Part shown: piece after piece, positions 7,725-16,464 of the stretch
Numbering within the stretch: the stretch's first letter is position 1
Layout of the letters: each line of letters opens with the position of its first letter
Source of the DNA: an uncultured Acetatifactor sp.
Lineage (GTDB): Bacteria; Bacillota; Clostridia; Lachnospirales; Lachnospiraceae
Assembly: GCA_947625255.1 (NCBI GenBank)
Contig: CANQNT010000005.1
Location: forward strand, 81,385 to 145,384
Direction of reading: 5' to 3'
DNA length: 64,000 nucleotides
Translations under genes and position numbers: made by a program
Notes under the pieces: model-generated
What the model saw: the letters and a program-made list of their open reading frames with translations, nothing else
What the model was told of the DNA's origin: nothing
Database searches by the model: none

Positions 7725-9105
7725 AGTAAAAGCGGTTCTTGATCCGCAATTTGCGCCGATGGCGCTGAAAGTGCGTGAAATGCGCGAGCTGACAAAGGAG
7801 AACGGGCAGGATCTTGTGATTGGCGTGCAGCGCAACAAGGGCGCTGTCACCACCTATCGCACCAGGATTTTCCCTGACGGCACTGGTCATGATGAGGAAA
7901 ATTATCGTTATGTGGAGCGTATCGTCAAGACAATGCTCTGGGTAGCCGGAGGTTTCCGTATCATTATCGCGGGTTCTGAGACGGTGGCAAAGCGTATTCG
8001 GGAGGCTTATACGGACGGCGGTTATCGTGATTTCGATCTGCATTTCATGGAGAATGTCTATGAGGAGAAATTCGAAGTGGTTTCCGTTCCTTTGGCCGAC
8101 GCGCCTAAGGATGTGAGTACCGCCGCGCCGATCGGCCGTCATCTGGATGGCTGCCGGATCGGCTTTGATGCGGGCGGCTCTGACCGTAAGGTCTCCGCTG
8201 TTGTAAATGGCGAATCCGTATATTCGGAAGAAGTGGTGTGGCTGCCTAAGGTCACCGCGGATCCCAGCTACCATTTTAACGGTATTTATACGGCCATGAA
8301 AACTGCCGCGGAGCATATGCCCCGGGTGGATGCCATTGGCGTATCCTCCGCGGGCGTGTATATCGACAATAAAATCATGGTGGCTTCTTTGTTCTTAAAG
8401 GTGTCTCCGAAGGACTTTGAGAAGCATGTAAAGACCATGTATCTGGACGTGGCGAAAAAGCTGAGTGAGGAACTGGGCCATGAAATTCCCATCGAAGTGG
8501 CGAATGACGGCGATGTGACCGCGCTGGCCGGAGCCATGAATCTGAATGATGATTCCGTCCTGGGTGTGGCTATGGGAACCTCCGAGGCGGTAGGCTACGT
8601 GGATCCGGACGGCAATATTACCGGTTGGCTCAACGAGCTTGCCTTTGCTCCGGTGGATTTCTGTGAGGATGCCATGGTGGATGAATGGTCCGGCGATTAT
8701 GGCTGTGGTGTGAAGTATTTTTCCCAGGATGCGGTGATTAAGCTGTCTCCCGCGGCCGGAATCGAGCTGGATCCCGAGCTGACCCCGGCGGAAAAGCTGA
8801 AAGTGGTGCAGAAGCTGATGGCGCAGGGCGATGAGCGTGCCGCCAAGATTTACGATACCATTGGCTGCTATTTCGGCTATGCCATCGGTTATTATGCCGA
8901 GTTTTATAAGATGAAGCATGTTCTGATCATGGGCCGTGTGACCTCCGGCAAGGGGGGCGAGATTCTGCTTGCCCGGGCCCAGGAGGTACTGGATACGGAA
9001 TTCCCCGAACTGGCTGAGACTTGCAGGCTGCATATCCCGGATGAGTCCAGCCGCCGTGTGGGACAGTCCGTTGCCGCGGCTTCCCTGCCCGAGTTGAAAG
9101 CGTGA
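7714..9105 (+). CDS. ASKHA (ROK-like) sugar kinase with long N-terminal domain
   Basis: A 463-residue protein. From about residue 147 it shows the actin-like kinase fold: phosphate-1 loop RIGFDAGGSDRKVSAVV, an IGVSSAGVYIDNK segment, the catalytic-aspartate region IPIEVANDGDVTALAGA and the phosphate-2 segment VLGVAMGTSEAVGYV. This resembles ROK-family glucokinases or GlcNAc/ManNAc kinases, but the ROK zinc-binding CxCG motif is missing and there are about 145 extra N-terminal residues of unknown fold. It starts inside nagA (11-base overlap; GGAGGA at 7698-7703), implying translational coupling. An amino-sugar kinase role is inferred from context only. Confidence 0.7.
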   Translation: MELKVKAVLDPQFAPMALKVREMRELTKENGQDLVIGVQRNKGAVTTYRTRIFPDGTGHDEENYRYVERIVKTMLWVAGGFRIIIAGSETVAKRIREAYTDGGYRDFDLHFMENVYEEKFEVVSVPLADAPKDVSTAAPIGRHLDGCRIGFDAGGSDRKVSAVVNGESVYSEEVVWLPKVTADPSYHFNGIYTAMKTAAEHMPRVDAIGVSSAGVYIDNKIMVASLFLKVSPKDFEKHVKTMYLDVAKKLSEELGHEIPIEVANDGDVTALAGAMNLNDDSVLGVAMGTSEAVGYVDPDGNITGWLNELAFAPVDFCEDAMVDEWSGDYGCGVKYFSQDAVIKLSPAAGIELDPELTPAEKLKVVQKLMAQGDERAAKIYDTIGCYFGYAIGYYAEFYKMKHVLIMGRVTSGKGGEILLARAQEVLDTEFPELAETCRLHIPDESSRRVGQSVAAASLPELKA

Positions 9106-9221
9106 GGGGATGATTCATCATTGCAAAGCCGGGGCTGCCGTTCGGACCCTTGCCAATCGCCGGCCTGGAACCTTGAAGCGGCGGCCAGTCCGGCGGAAAT
9201 GTAAGAAATTGAAAAAAGTAT

Positions 9222-9249
9222 TTGACAATCAGAAAAAAGTGTGTATAAT
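9222..9249 (+). promoter_or_regulatory. Strong promoter of amt
   Basis: Consensus TTGACA (9222-9227), 16-bp spacer, consensus TATAAT (9244-9249). Transcription would start near 9256, giving a leader of about 238 nt before the amt start. Confidence 0.85.
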
Positions 9250-9264
9250 AAGTTTTCAGACAAA

Positions 9265-9300
9265 GGCGTTTTCACTCATGGCAGGTGGAAACGCCTTTTT
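9265..9300 (+). terminator. First leader terminator of amt
   Basis: GGCGTTTTCAC and GTGGAAACGCC form an 11-bp stem with one G-T pair, directly followed by TTTTT, starting only about 10 nt after the predicted transcription start. Such a position fits an attenuator or start-proximal terminator, not the end of the preceding gene. Confidence 0.7.
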
Positions 9301-9348
9301 CGTCCTATAGGAGGTTCTTCGACGGGAGAACAATCATCACGAAAAGGT

Positions 9349-9399
9349 AAAAAGGAGCGAAGGCGCTGCGGATACGGGAAGCGCCCTCGCTCCTTTTTT
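9349..9399 (+). terminator. Second leader terminator of amt
   Basis: A GC-rich stem (GGAGCGAAGGCGCT against AGCGCCCTCGCTCC, one mismatch) with a 12-nt loop and a run of seven T, 95 nt upstream of the amt ATG. With the terminator at 9265-9300 it makes two tandem terminators inside one leader. A smaller hairpin (9314-9331, loop GACG) lies between them. Confidence 0.8.
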
Positions 9400-9493
9400 G
9401 TATCAGGACGGTGCTCGAAGCGCGGTATCCACTGCCTTTTCGGGAGGGTTCGCCGAGAGGCGGACGAGGAACGAGAATTGAGGAGGAAAAATT

Positions 9494-11245
9494 ATGAATG
9501 AAGAAATTATGAGTGCTGTAAACGGACAAGTGTTTGCCGTCTGGTTTTTGATCGGAGCGGCGCTGGTGTTCTGGATGCAGGCAGGCTTTGCCATGGTGGA
9601 AGCCGGATTTACTAGGGCCAAGAACACGGGCAATATTCTGATGAAGAATCTGATGGATTTCTGTATTGGCTGCGTGATGTTCATTTTGATCGGTTTTGGT
9701 TTGCTTCTGGGAGAGGATCTGTTTGGCTTTATCGGCAAGCCGGGTTTTGACATTTTTACGGATTATGCAAATTTCGACTGGTCCAATTTTGTGTTCAACC
9801 TTGTCTTCTGTGCCACGACGGCTACCATCGTATCCGGTGCCATGGCAGAACGTACCAAATTTTTATCCTACTGCATCTATTCTGCCGTGATCTCCGCCGT
9901 GATTTATCCCATCGAGGCTCACTGGATCTGGGGCGGCGGCTGGTTATCGCAGCTTGGCTTTCATGATTTTGCCGGCTCCTGCGCGATTCACATGGTGGGC
10001 GGCTTAAGCGCCCTGGTAGGTGCCTGGCTGCTGGGACCCCGTATTGGAAAATATACCAGAGATGCGGAGAATAAGATTATCAAGGTCAACGCTTTTCCGG
10101 GACATAATCTTCCTCTCGGCTGTCTGGGCGTGTTCATTCTGTGGCTGGGCTGGTATGGATTCAACGGCGCCGCCGCAACCAGCGTGGATCAGCTGGGGTC
10201 TATTTTCCTGACCACTACAGTGGCTCCTTCCGTTGCAACGGTGGTCTGCATGATTTTCACCTGGCTGAAATATGGCAAGCCGGATGTTTCCATGTGTTTG
10301 AACGCTTCTCTGGCGGGCCTGGTAGCGATCACGGCACCCTGTGATGTGACGGACGTGGTGGGAGCGACCGTGATCGGTGCGGTATCCGGTGTCTTGGTAG
10401 TGTTTGGCGTCTGGTTTTTGGATTACAAGCTGCGCGTGGATGATCCGGTGGGAGCCATTGCGGTTCACTTTATGAACGGCATCTGGGGTACGATTGCCAC
10501 TGCCTTGTTTGCCACCACTTCCGCTCCCGGCAATGATACTTATAACGGCTTGTTCTATGGCGGCGGGTTCCATATGCTGGGGGTCCAGCTTCTGGGCGTT
10601 TTGACCGTATGCGCCTGGACGGCCGTGACCATTACTATTACGTTCCTGGTGATCAGAGCCTGCGTAGGTCTGCGGGTTTCCCGGGAGGAGGAGATTATCG
10701 GTCTGGATTCCACGGAGCACGGACTCCCTTCCGCTTATGCGGGATTCAGCATTATGGATATTTCCAACACCATGACCATGGATGTGAACGAAAATACCAG
10801 CTTGGGCAGCGATGTTTACGAGAAAGCTTCCGAGGCGGAAAAAGCGGCTGCGGTCAAGGTGGCGGCTCCTTTGAAGGGTGTTTCTGCTACCGGTATCTAC
10901 AAGGTATCCATTATCGCCAAGCTTTCCCGTTATGATTATGTGAAGAAGGCCCTGAACGATTTGGGCGTGACCGGTATGACCGTGACGCAGGTTATGGGCT
11001 GCGGAATCCAGAAAGGCGCGGGGGAAATGTATCGCGGTACGGAAATCGATGCCACCTTGCTGCCTAAGGTGAAGATTGAGGTCGTGGTGAGCAAGATTCC
11101 CGTCAGTGACGTAATCGAGGCCGCCAAGAAAGCTCTTTATACCGGCCATATCGGCGATGGCAAGATTTTCGTTTACTCTGTGGATAAAGTGGTGAAGATC
11201 CGCACGGGAGAAGAGGACTTTGCCGCCCTGCAGGACGTGGAATAA
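9494..11245 (+). CDS. amt: Ammonium transporter fused to a P-II (GlnB) domain
   Basis: A 583-residue fusion. Residues 1 to about 410 are an Amt/MEP ammonium channel with about eleven membrane helices; the pore histidines are in SCAIHMVGGLSALVG and GAIAVHFMNGIWGT. A 50-residue linker leads to a complete P-II domain (about 467-583) with the T-loop RGTEIDATLLPKVK and the ATP-binding GHIGDGKIF and IRTGEED motifs. The tyrosine uridylylated in enteric GlnB is isoleucine here, so control is likely by ATP/ADP/2-oxoglutarate binding. A covalently attached P-II could plug its own channel; Amt-GlnB fusions are known in some clostridia. AGGAGGA precedes the ATG. Confidence 0.95.
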   Translation: MNEEIMSAVNGQVFAVWFLIGAALVFWMQAGFAMVEAGFTRAKNTGNILMKNLMDFCIGCVMFILIGFGLLLGEDLFGFIGKPGFDIFTDYANFDWSNFVFNLVFCATTATIVSGAMAERTKFLSYCIYSAVISAVIYPIEAHWIWGGGWLSQLGFHDFAGSCAIHMVGGLSALVGAWLLGPRIGKYTRDAENKIIKVNAFPGHNLPLGCLGVFILWLGWYGFNGAAATSVDQLGSIFLTTTVAPSVATVVCMIFTWLKYGKPDVSMCLNASLAGLVAITAPCDVTDVVGATVIGAVSGVLVVFGVWFLDYKLRVDDPVGAIAVHFMNGIWGTIATALFATTSAPGNDTYNGLFYGGGFHMLGVQLLGVLTVCAWTAVTITITFLVIRACVGLRVSREEEIIGLDSTEHGLPSAYAGFSIMDISNTMTMDVNENTSLGSDVYEKASEAEKAAAVKVAAPLKGVSATGIYKVSIIAKLSRYDYVKKALNDLGVTGMTVTQVMGCGIQKGAGEMYRGTEIDATLLPKVKIEVVVSKIPVSDVIEAAKKALYTGHIGDGKIFVYSVDKVVKIRTGEEDFAALQDVE

Positions 11246-11330
11246 CAACATGAAAAAAAGATCTTGATGGATGTGTGGAGTGCGATTCCAAGAGAGGGGC
11301 CATATCCCTTATCACGCTCCGTGTTATAAG

Positions 11331-11372
11331 AATCTCCGCTTCGGCCTGCCTGGGCCTGGCGGAGATTTTTTA
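11331..11372 (+). terminator. Terminator after amt
   Basis: AATCTCCGC (11331-11339) pairs perfectly with GCGGAGATT (11359-11367) across a 19-nt loop and runs into TTTTT. Confidence 0.8.
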
Positions 11373-11547
11373 TGCGGGATGATTCTTTTGCCGCGTTTGT
11401 TTGAAAGACAGTGGATTTTTCGGCGTTTGTGTGTTATGATGGGAAAGCGGATAGGGTGCGTCATTCGTTATTTACGCGGGGCATGGGCCGGGAGTGCGTG
11501 TTTGCGTGCCGGTCTGGAGGCTGACGCGGTCATGGGGAGGCAACAGG

Positions 11548-11871
11548 ATGAAAGATCGGGAGACGACGATGGAGGCGTTGAAAGAAACGCTTCGCGAGTT
11601 TAATGAGGCAAGGAATTGGAAACATCCGGTTTTGAACACGGCAATCAGCATCAGTCTGGAAGCATCGGAGTTATTGGAAATTTTTCAGTGGTGTGATAAA
11701 AAAGAAGCGGAAAGGGTGGCAAGGGAAACGGACAGGGAGCATTTCGTGGAAGAATTGGCGGACGTTTTGATCTATTGTATGGATCTGGCGATTTCCTGCG
11801 ATGTGGATATCGTGTCCGCGATTGAGGAGAAATTGCGGAAAAATGCGAAAAAGTATCCCGCAAAAGGATAA
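11548..11871 (+). CDS. MazG-like nucleotide pyrophosphohydrolase
   Basis: A 107-residue all-alpha NTP pyrophosphohydrolase. The metal-binding ExxE...ExxD pattern is visible as EASELLEIFQW and EELADVLIYCMDLA, and the FNEARNWKHPVLNTAISISLE start matches the DCTPP1/RS21-C6 and iMazG branch, which hydrolyses non-canonical or excess (d)NTPs for pool sanitation. The longer open frame from 11494 is unlikely: GGGGAGG at 11534-11540 sits seven bases before the ATG at 11548. Exact substrate not readable. Confidence 0.85.
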   Translation: MKDRETTMEALKETLREFNEARNWKHPVLNTAISISLEASELLEIFQWCDKKEAERVARETDREHFVEELADVLIYCMDLAISCDVDIVSAIEEKLRKNAKKYPAKG

Positions 11872-11923
11872 AATCTTGTGAGGGGTGTATCATAGGATAT
11901 AGTAAGAAACGGAGTGGATGAAG

Positions 11924-12928
11924 ATGCTGCGTACCGTCCTGATACTTTTTACGGGAGGAACCATTGCCTCCATGAAAACGGAAAACGGCCTGGAACCGAT
12001 CTTGAACGCGGAGCAGATGTTGTCCTATCTGCCGGAGTTGGAAGAGGATATCCAGGTGGAGTCCGTGCAGGTCTGCAATCTGGACAGCACTAACATGGAT
12101 TATCGGTATTGGCTGAAAATCGTGGATGTGATTGAAGAAAATTATATTCGGTATGACGGTTTCGTGATTTGCCATGGCACGGATACCATGGCGTATACTG
12201 CCGCCGCCTTGTCCTATTTGATCCAGAATTCGGCCAGGCCCATCGTCCTTACCGGCTCTCAGCAGCCGATTCAGATGGAGATTACGGATGCCAAGAAGAA
12301 CCTGCACGACAGCATCATGTATGCGGCGAATCCCGAGTCCCGGGGCGTGTGCCTGATTTTTGATGGCAAGGTGATCGTCGGTACGCGGGCAAAGAAGACC
12401 CAGAGTTTTAGCTATCATGCTTTTTCCAGTATCAATTTTCCGGAACTGGCTTCCATGCAGCATGGGAAAATCGTTCGTTATATTCCCTGCGAATGGGAGG
12501 AAGGGCCGGTGCGTTTTTATCATCGGATGAACCCGAAGGTGTATGCCCTGAAGCTGACGCCGGGCATCAGTCCTTCCATTTTGCGGGCTATTTTCGCGGA
12601 GTATGACTGCATTGTGGTGGAGAGCTTTGGCGTGGGCGGCATTCCGGACAGTATCGTGGAGGATTTTTGCGCGTTGATGAAGCGGTATCCCAAGGGTTCC
12701 AAGGTAATTGTGATGACTACCCAGGTTACCTATGAGGGGAGCAATCTGGCGACCTACGAGGTGGGCAGGAGGATCCGGGGCAGATTTCCTTATTTGGAGG
12801 CCTATGATATGAATTTTGAGGCAGTGTTTACCAAGATTATGTGGATTATGGGGCAGGAGAATCTGTCCTTTCCGGAAATCGAAGCCTTGTTTTATAGTAA
12901 GATCAATTATGATCTGTTATTGTTTTAA
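11924..12928 (+). CDS. ansA: L-asparaginase, type I cytosolic
   Basis: A 334-residue asparaginase hydrolysing asparagine to aspartate and ammonia. FTGGTIAS near the N-terminus carries the first catalytic threonine and CHGTDTMAYTAAALS the second threonine-aspartate pair; DAKKNL has the active-site lysine and VVESFGVGGIPD is typical. There is no signal peptide. Two ATGs are possible: 11918 is three bases from GGAG, 11924 nine bases, so 11924 is preferred. It fits the nitrogen theme of the nearby amt gene. Confidence 0.9.
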   Translation: MLRTVLILFTGGTIASMKTENGLEPILNAEQMLSYLPELEEDIQVESVQVCNLDSTNMDYRYWLKIVDVIEENYIRYDGFVICHGTDTMAYTAAALSYLIQNSARPIVLTGSQQPIQMEITDAKKNLHDSIMYAANPESRGVCLIFDGKVIVGTRAKKTQSFSYHAFSSINFPELASMQHGKIVRYIPCEWEEGPVRFYHRMNPKVYALKLTPGISPSILRAIFAEYDCIVVESFGVGGIPDSIVEDFCALMKRYPKGSKVIVMTTQVTYEGSNLATYEVGRRIRGRFPYLEAYDMNFEAVFTKIMWIMGQENLSFPEIEALFYSKINYDLLLF

Positions 12929-12976
12929 GCTGAGTGGAAATGATGTTAAAAATCAATTTAAGGAGGAGATAGAAAA

Positions 12977-13972
12977 ATGTACGTTGCGGATGAGAAGCGT
13001 TATGAGAGAATGCGCTATACCAGGTGTGGAAACAGCGGTCTGTTGCTGCCGCAGGTTTCGTTGGGGCTTTGGCACAATTTCGGTTCCAACGGGAACTACG
13101 ACAATATGTTGGCCATGTGCCAGACGGCTTTTGACAATGGCATTACCCATTTTGACCTTGCCAATAATTATGGCCCGGTGTATGGGGCTGCGGAGGAAAA
13201 TTTCGGACGTATTCTGCAGAAGAGCCTGGGAGTTTATCGGGATGAGCTGGTGATTTCCACCAAGGCCGGCTACGATATGTGGCCGGGGCCTTACGGTAAC
13301 TGGGGCAGCAAGAAGTACTTGGTGGCAAGTCTGGATCAGAGCCTGAAGCGTATGGGACTGGACTATGTGGATATCTATTACCATCATAGACCTGACCCGG
13401 CCACACCCCTGGAGGAAACCGTTCGTGCCCTGGACGGCATCGTGAGAAGCGGGAAAGCGCTTTATGTGGGAATCTCCAATTATAATAAGGAACAAACCAT
13501 CGCCGCGGCGGAGCTGTTCCGCATGTTGGGCACGCCATTCATAATCAATCAGAGGCGTTACTCCATTTTTGACAGAAGCATTGAGAGGGATGGTTTGAAG
13601 GATTACGCAGCCGCCCATGGAATTGGGATCATTACTTTCTGCCCTCTGGAGCAGGGATTGTTGACCGGCAGATATTTGAATGGAATTCCACAGGACAGCC
13701 GCGTCCGCACGGATGGACGGTTTTTAAAGGAAAAATCGATCACGGAAGAAACCCTGGAAAAAGTGCGCAGTCTGCAGGTCATTGCGGAAAGCCGGAGTCA
13801 GACCCTGGCGCAGATGGCACTTTCCTGGATTCTGCGGGACGGGGACATCACCAGCGTTTTGATCGGCGCGTCCCGTCCGTCACAGATTCTGGATAATATC
13901 GGTTGTATCAATGCGCGGCCTTTCACGTCCGGGGAGAGAGCGGCGATTGACGAGATCACAGCCAGACCGTGA
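12977..13972 (+). CDS. Aldo/keto reductase (YghZ-like)
   Basis: A 331-residue NADPH-dependent aldo/keto reductase. The catalytic tetrad is visible: Asp and Tyr in HFDLANNYGPVYG, Lys in VISTKAGYDMWPG and His in IYYHHRPDP. The long start KRYERMRYTRCGNSGLLLPQ and the GNWGSKKYL segment match the YghZ/Gpr and potassium-channel-beta-like branch, whose Escherichia member reduces L-glyceraldehyde-3-phosphate and detoxifies methylglyoxal. That substrate is inferred. AAGGAGGAG precedes the ATG, and a terminator follows. Confidence 0.9.
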   Translation: MYVADEKRYERMRYTRCGNSGLLLPQVSLGLWHNFGSNGNYDNMLAMCQTAFDNGITHFDLANNYGPVYGAAEENFGRILQKSLGVYRDELVISTKAGYDMWPGPYGNWGSKKYLVASLDQSLKRMGLDYVDIYYHHRPDPATPLEETVRALDGIVRSGKALYVGISNYNKEQTIAAAELFRMLGTPFIINQRRYSIFDRSIERDGLKDYAAAHGIGIITFCPLEQGLLTGRYLNGIPQDSRVRTDGRFLKEKSITEETLEKVRSLQVIAESRSQTLAQMALSWILRDGDITSVLIGASRPSQILDNIGCINARPFTSGERAAIDEITARP

Positions 13973-13982
13973 GGAATATGAG

Positions 13983-14018
13983 AATGGCACGATAAGATAC
14001 TCCATCGTGCCATTTTTT
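13983..14018 (+). terminator. Terminator after the aldo/keto reductase gene
   Basis: A perfect 11-bp stem (AATGGCACGAT at 13983-13993, complement at 14004-14014) and a T run. Confidence 0.9.
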
Positions 14019-14021
14019 GCA

Positions 14022-14050
14022 TTGTAATCTCCTTTCGGCAGCGGTATGAT
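14022..14050 (+). promoter_or_regulatory. Promoter of hflK-hflC
   Basis: TTGTAA (14022-14027), 17-bp spacer, TATGAT (14045-14050), about 54 bp before the hflK start. Confidence 0.6.
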
Positions 14051-14103
14051 GGAAGAAACTCAGGAACCCGTTAAAATAAGTTTTAGAAAGAAAGAGGTAA
14101 GCT

Positions 14104-15132
14104 ATGAATGACAATCAAATGGGCGGTATGCCCAAACAAGTAAAGTCAGTATGGAAAACCATAGGTCTGGTAGTGCTGGTGTTATTTGCGATTGTGGTGG
14201 TATTTAGTTCCGCATATCAGATCAGGGAGCAGGAGCAGGCGGTCCTGATCACTCTCGGAAAAGCGCAGGCGGTGACCACGCCGGGACTTCATTTCAAGAT
14301 CCCTTTTATCCAGAGCGTGAAAAAGGTGAGCACCACGATTCAGGGCTTTTCCATCGGTTATGATGTGGGAACGGATGAAACGAATACGGATGAATCCCTG
14401 ATGATCACTTCGGACTACAATTTCGTGAATGTGGATTTCTTCGTGGAGTATCGGTTTGCGGATCCGGTGAAAGCGGTGTATGCGTCCAAAGAACCGGTGA
14501 GTATCCTGCGGAACGTGTGCCAAAGCTGTATTCGTACCGTGATCGGAAGTTATCCGGTAGATGATGTGTTGACCACCGGAAAGAATGAGATTCAGGCCGC
14601 CATCCGAGACATGATCTCAGAGGATTTAGAGGAGCAGGACATCGGCGTGCAGCTGGTAAATATCACCATTCAGGATTCCCAGCCGCCTACCGAGGAGGTC
14701 ATGGAGGCGTTCAAGGCCGTAGAGACAGCCAGACAAGGCAAGGAAACCGCATTGAATAACGCCAATAAATATCGTAACGAGCAGATTCCCCAGGCCCAGG
14801 CCCAGGCGGACGGTATCGTAAAGGAAGCCGAAGCTCAAAAAGCGGAACGCATCAACGAGGCAACTGCCCAGGTGGCAAGGTTCAATGCCATGTATGAGGA
14901 ATACATTAAGAATCCCACCGTAACCAGACAGAGAATGTTCTATGAGGCGATGGAGGATGTTCTGCCGGATCTGAAAGTGATCATTGAAAGCCCCAGCGGG
15001 GAAATGCAGATGTTCTATCCCGTGGACTCCTTTACCGCAACAGAGGACAAAACAGGCACATCTTCCCCGTACGACAGCAATACTTTCGATTCCGGCAATG
15101 ACAATACCTCCGACGTGGGGAATGACTGGTAA
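14104..15132 (+). CDS. hflK: HflK, SPFH-domain membrane protease modulator
   Basis: A 342-residue SPFH/prohibitin-family protein. A single N-terminal membrane helix (about residues 18-38) is followed by the SPFH domain (YQIREQEQAVLITLGKAQ and GLHFKIPFIQSVKK), an Ala/Glu/Gln-rich coiled coil (about 200-260) and a short acidic Ser/Thr/Asp tail. HflK and HflC form a cage around the FtsH protease in Escherichia coli. No ftsH lies in this window, so its partner must be elsewhere. AGAGGT precedes the ATG. Confidence 0.85.
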   Translation: MNDNQMGGMPKQVKSVWKTIGLVVLVLFAIVVVFSSAYQIREQEQAVLITLGKAQAVTTPGLHFKIPFIQSVKKVSTTIQGFSIGYDVGTDETNTDESLMITSDYNFVNVDFFVEYRFADPVKAVYASKEPVSILRNVCQSCIRTVIGSYPVDDVLTTGKNEIQAAIRDMISEDLEEQDIGVQLVNITIQDSQPPTEEVMEAFKAVETARQGKETALNNANKYRNEQIPQAQAQADGIVKEAEAQKAERINEATAQVARFNAMYEEYIKNPTVTRQRMFYEAMEDVLPDLKVIIESPSGEMQMFYPVDSFTATEDKTGTSSPYDSNTFDSGNDNTSDVGNDW

Positions 15133-15204
15133 GGATAGTATGGAAGAGAACCTTGAAAATACGGCCGCAGGGCCGTTCATGGAACAAGAAAGGCATGGTA
15201 AATT

Positions 15205-16074
15205 ATGAAAACTGTGAAAAGAATATCGCTTATAATTCTGTTGCTGGTTCTTTTGGGGATCGCGTCCGCCAGCGTGGTGGTCACCAACGAAGATGAGTAC
15301 AGCCTCATCCGCCAGTTTGGGCGCGTGGATCACGTCGTGTCGGAAGCGGGTGTGAGTTTCCGCATCCCGTTCATTCAGAGTGTGGATAAGCTGCCCAAGC
15401 AGACTTTGCTTTACGATTTGTCCTCTTCCGATGTGATTACCAGTGACAAGAAGACCATGATCTGTGACAGTTATATTTTATGGGAAATATCGGATCCGTT
15501 GAAGTTCGCGCAGACATTGAATTCCTCGATTTCCAATGCGGAAGGGCGCCTGGACACGATCATCTACAACTCTACCAAGAATGTTATCAGCAGCATCACC
15601 CAGGACGATGTGATTTCCGGCAGAGACGGGGAGTTGTCCCAGGCAATCATCGATAATATTGGAAACACGCTGGATCAGTATGGCATCACCTTGCTGTCCT
15701 TTGAAACCAAACAATTGGATCTGCCCAGTGATAACAAGGCAGCCGTTTACGAGCGTATGATCTCCGAACGTGACAATATTGCGGCGACCTATATCGCGGA
15801 AGGAGATTCCGAGGCGCAGATCATTCATAATACCACTGACATGGATGTGACCGTGATGCTTTCCGACGCCCAGAAAGAGGCGGAAATACTGATAGCCGAG
15901 GGCGAAGCGGAGTATATGCGTATTTTGTCGGAGGCCTATGCCGATCCTGACAGACAGGAGTTCTATTCTTTCGTGAGAGGCCTGGATGCTTTGAAAGCTT
16001 CCATGGTGGGCAACAACAAGACCGTGATCTTGTCCCCGGATTCTCCTCTTGCCAGTATTTTCTATGTGAACTAA
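15205..16074 (+). CDS. hflC: HflC, SPFH-domain membrane protease modulator
   Basis: A 289-residue partner of HflK with the same plan: N-terminal membrane helix (ISLIILLLVLLGIASASVVV), SPFH domain (DEYSLIRQFGRVDHV, VSFRIPFIQSVDKLP), a helical region with AEGDSEAQII and IAEGEAEYMRILSEAY, and the closing FYSFVRGLDALKASM typical of HflC. It lies 72 bp after hflK in the same operon. Confidence 0.87.
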   Translation: MKTVKRISLIILLLVLLGIASASVVVTNEDEYSLIRQFGRVDHVVSEAGVSFRIPFIQSVDKLPKQTLLYDLSSSDVITSDKKTMICDSYILWEISDPLKFAQTLNSSISNAEGRLDTIIYNSTKNVISSITQDDVISGRDGELSQAIIDNIGNTLDQYGITLLSFETKQLDLPSDNKAAVYERMISERDNIAATYIAEGDSEAQIIHNTTDMDVTVMLSDAQKEAEILIAEGEAEYMRILSEAYADPDRQEFYSFVRGLDALKASMVGNNKTVILSPDSPLASIFYVN

Positions 16075-16146
16075 GAACGGGATAAGGCCTGAAAGGCAAT
16101 ACGGAGGAAGACGCGGGTAGAGGCGCAATTTTTGAGAGGAGTATTT

Positions 16147-16193
16147 TTCCCCGGCTGATGAAATAGGAATATCATATTTCGTTAACCGGGGAA
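16147..16193 (+). terminator. Terminator-like hairpin after hflC
   Basis: TTCCCCGG (16147-16154) pairs with CCGGGGAA (16186-16193); inside it ATGAAATA pairs with TATTTCGT around a 9-nt loop, with a 3 x 3 internal bulge. It is followed by TTGGTAATTTT, a weak T tract. Confidence 0.55.
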
Positions 16194-16385
16194 TTGGTAA
16201 TTTTCGGGAGGACATACCTTTTGCCGACTTGATTTTGGGCAATTCTTCCAGAAAAACCCACCAGACTTCTCCTCTTCAGACGAATACAATCCATGTAAGT
16301 CCTTTGATCTCATGCGTTGAAATGTCCCTGAAGATAAAGGGACCGATGCGGCTGACCGGATATTTTAGATTTTCTTTCTCTCAGC

Positions 16386-16414
16386 TTGAATAAATTTTTT
16401 GATAGTGCTATAGT
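16386..16414 (+). promoter_or_regulatory. Promoter of the AT-rich membrane protein gene
   Basis: TTGAAT (16386-16391), 17-bp spacer, TATAGT (16409-16414) with an extended TG motif just before the -10. Nothing else is recognised in 16194-16385. Confidence 0.7.
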
Positions 16415-16464
16415 ATCTTAAGAATCAACATTAAGTTATAGTGTACCGGCAGAGGAAGAATTTT

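Noticed and set aside
9260..9275. ANTAR-like hexaloop (AGAC-AAAGGC-GTTT) at the first amt terminator
   Set aside because: Only four pairs including a G-T, and the predicted transcription start leaves no room for the required upstream hairpin.
10004..11251. 415-residue open frame antisense to amt
   Set aside because: Same effect as over dnaK; composition rich in His, Arg and Gly, and the sense strand is an unmistakable transporter.
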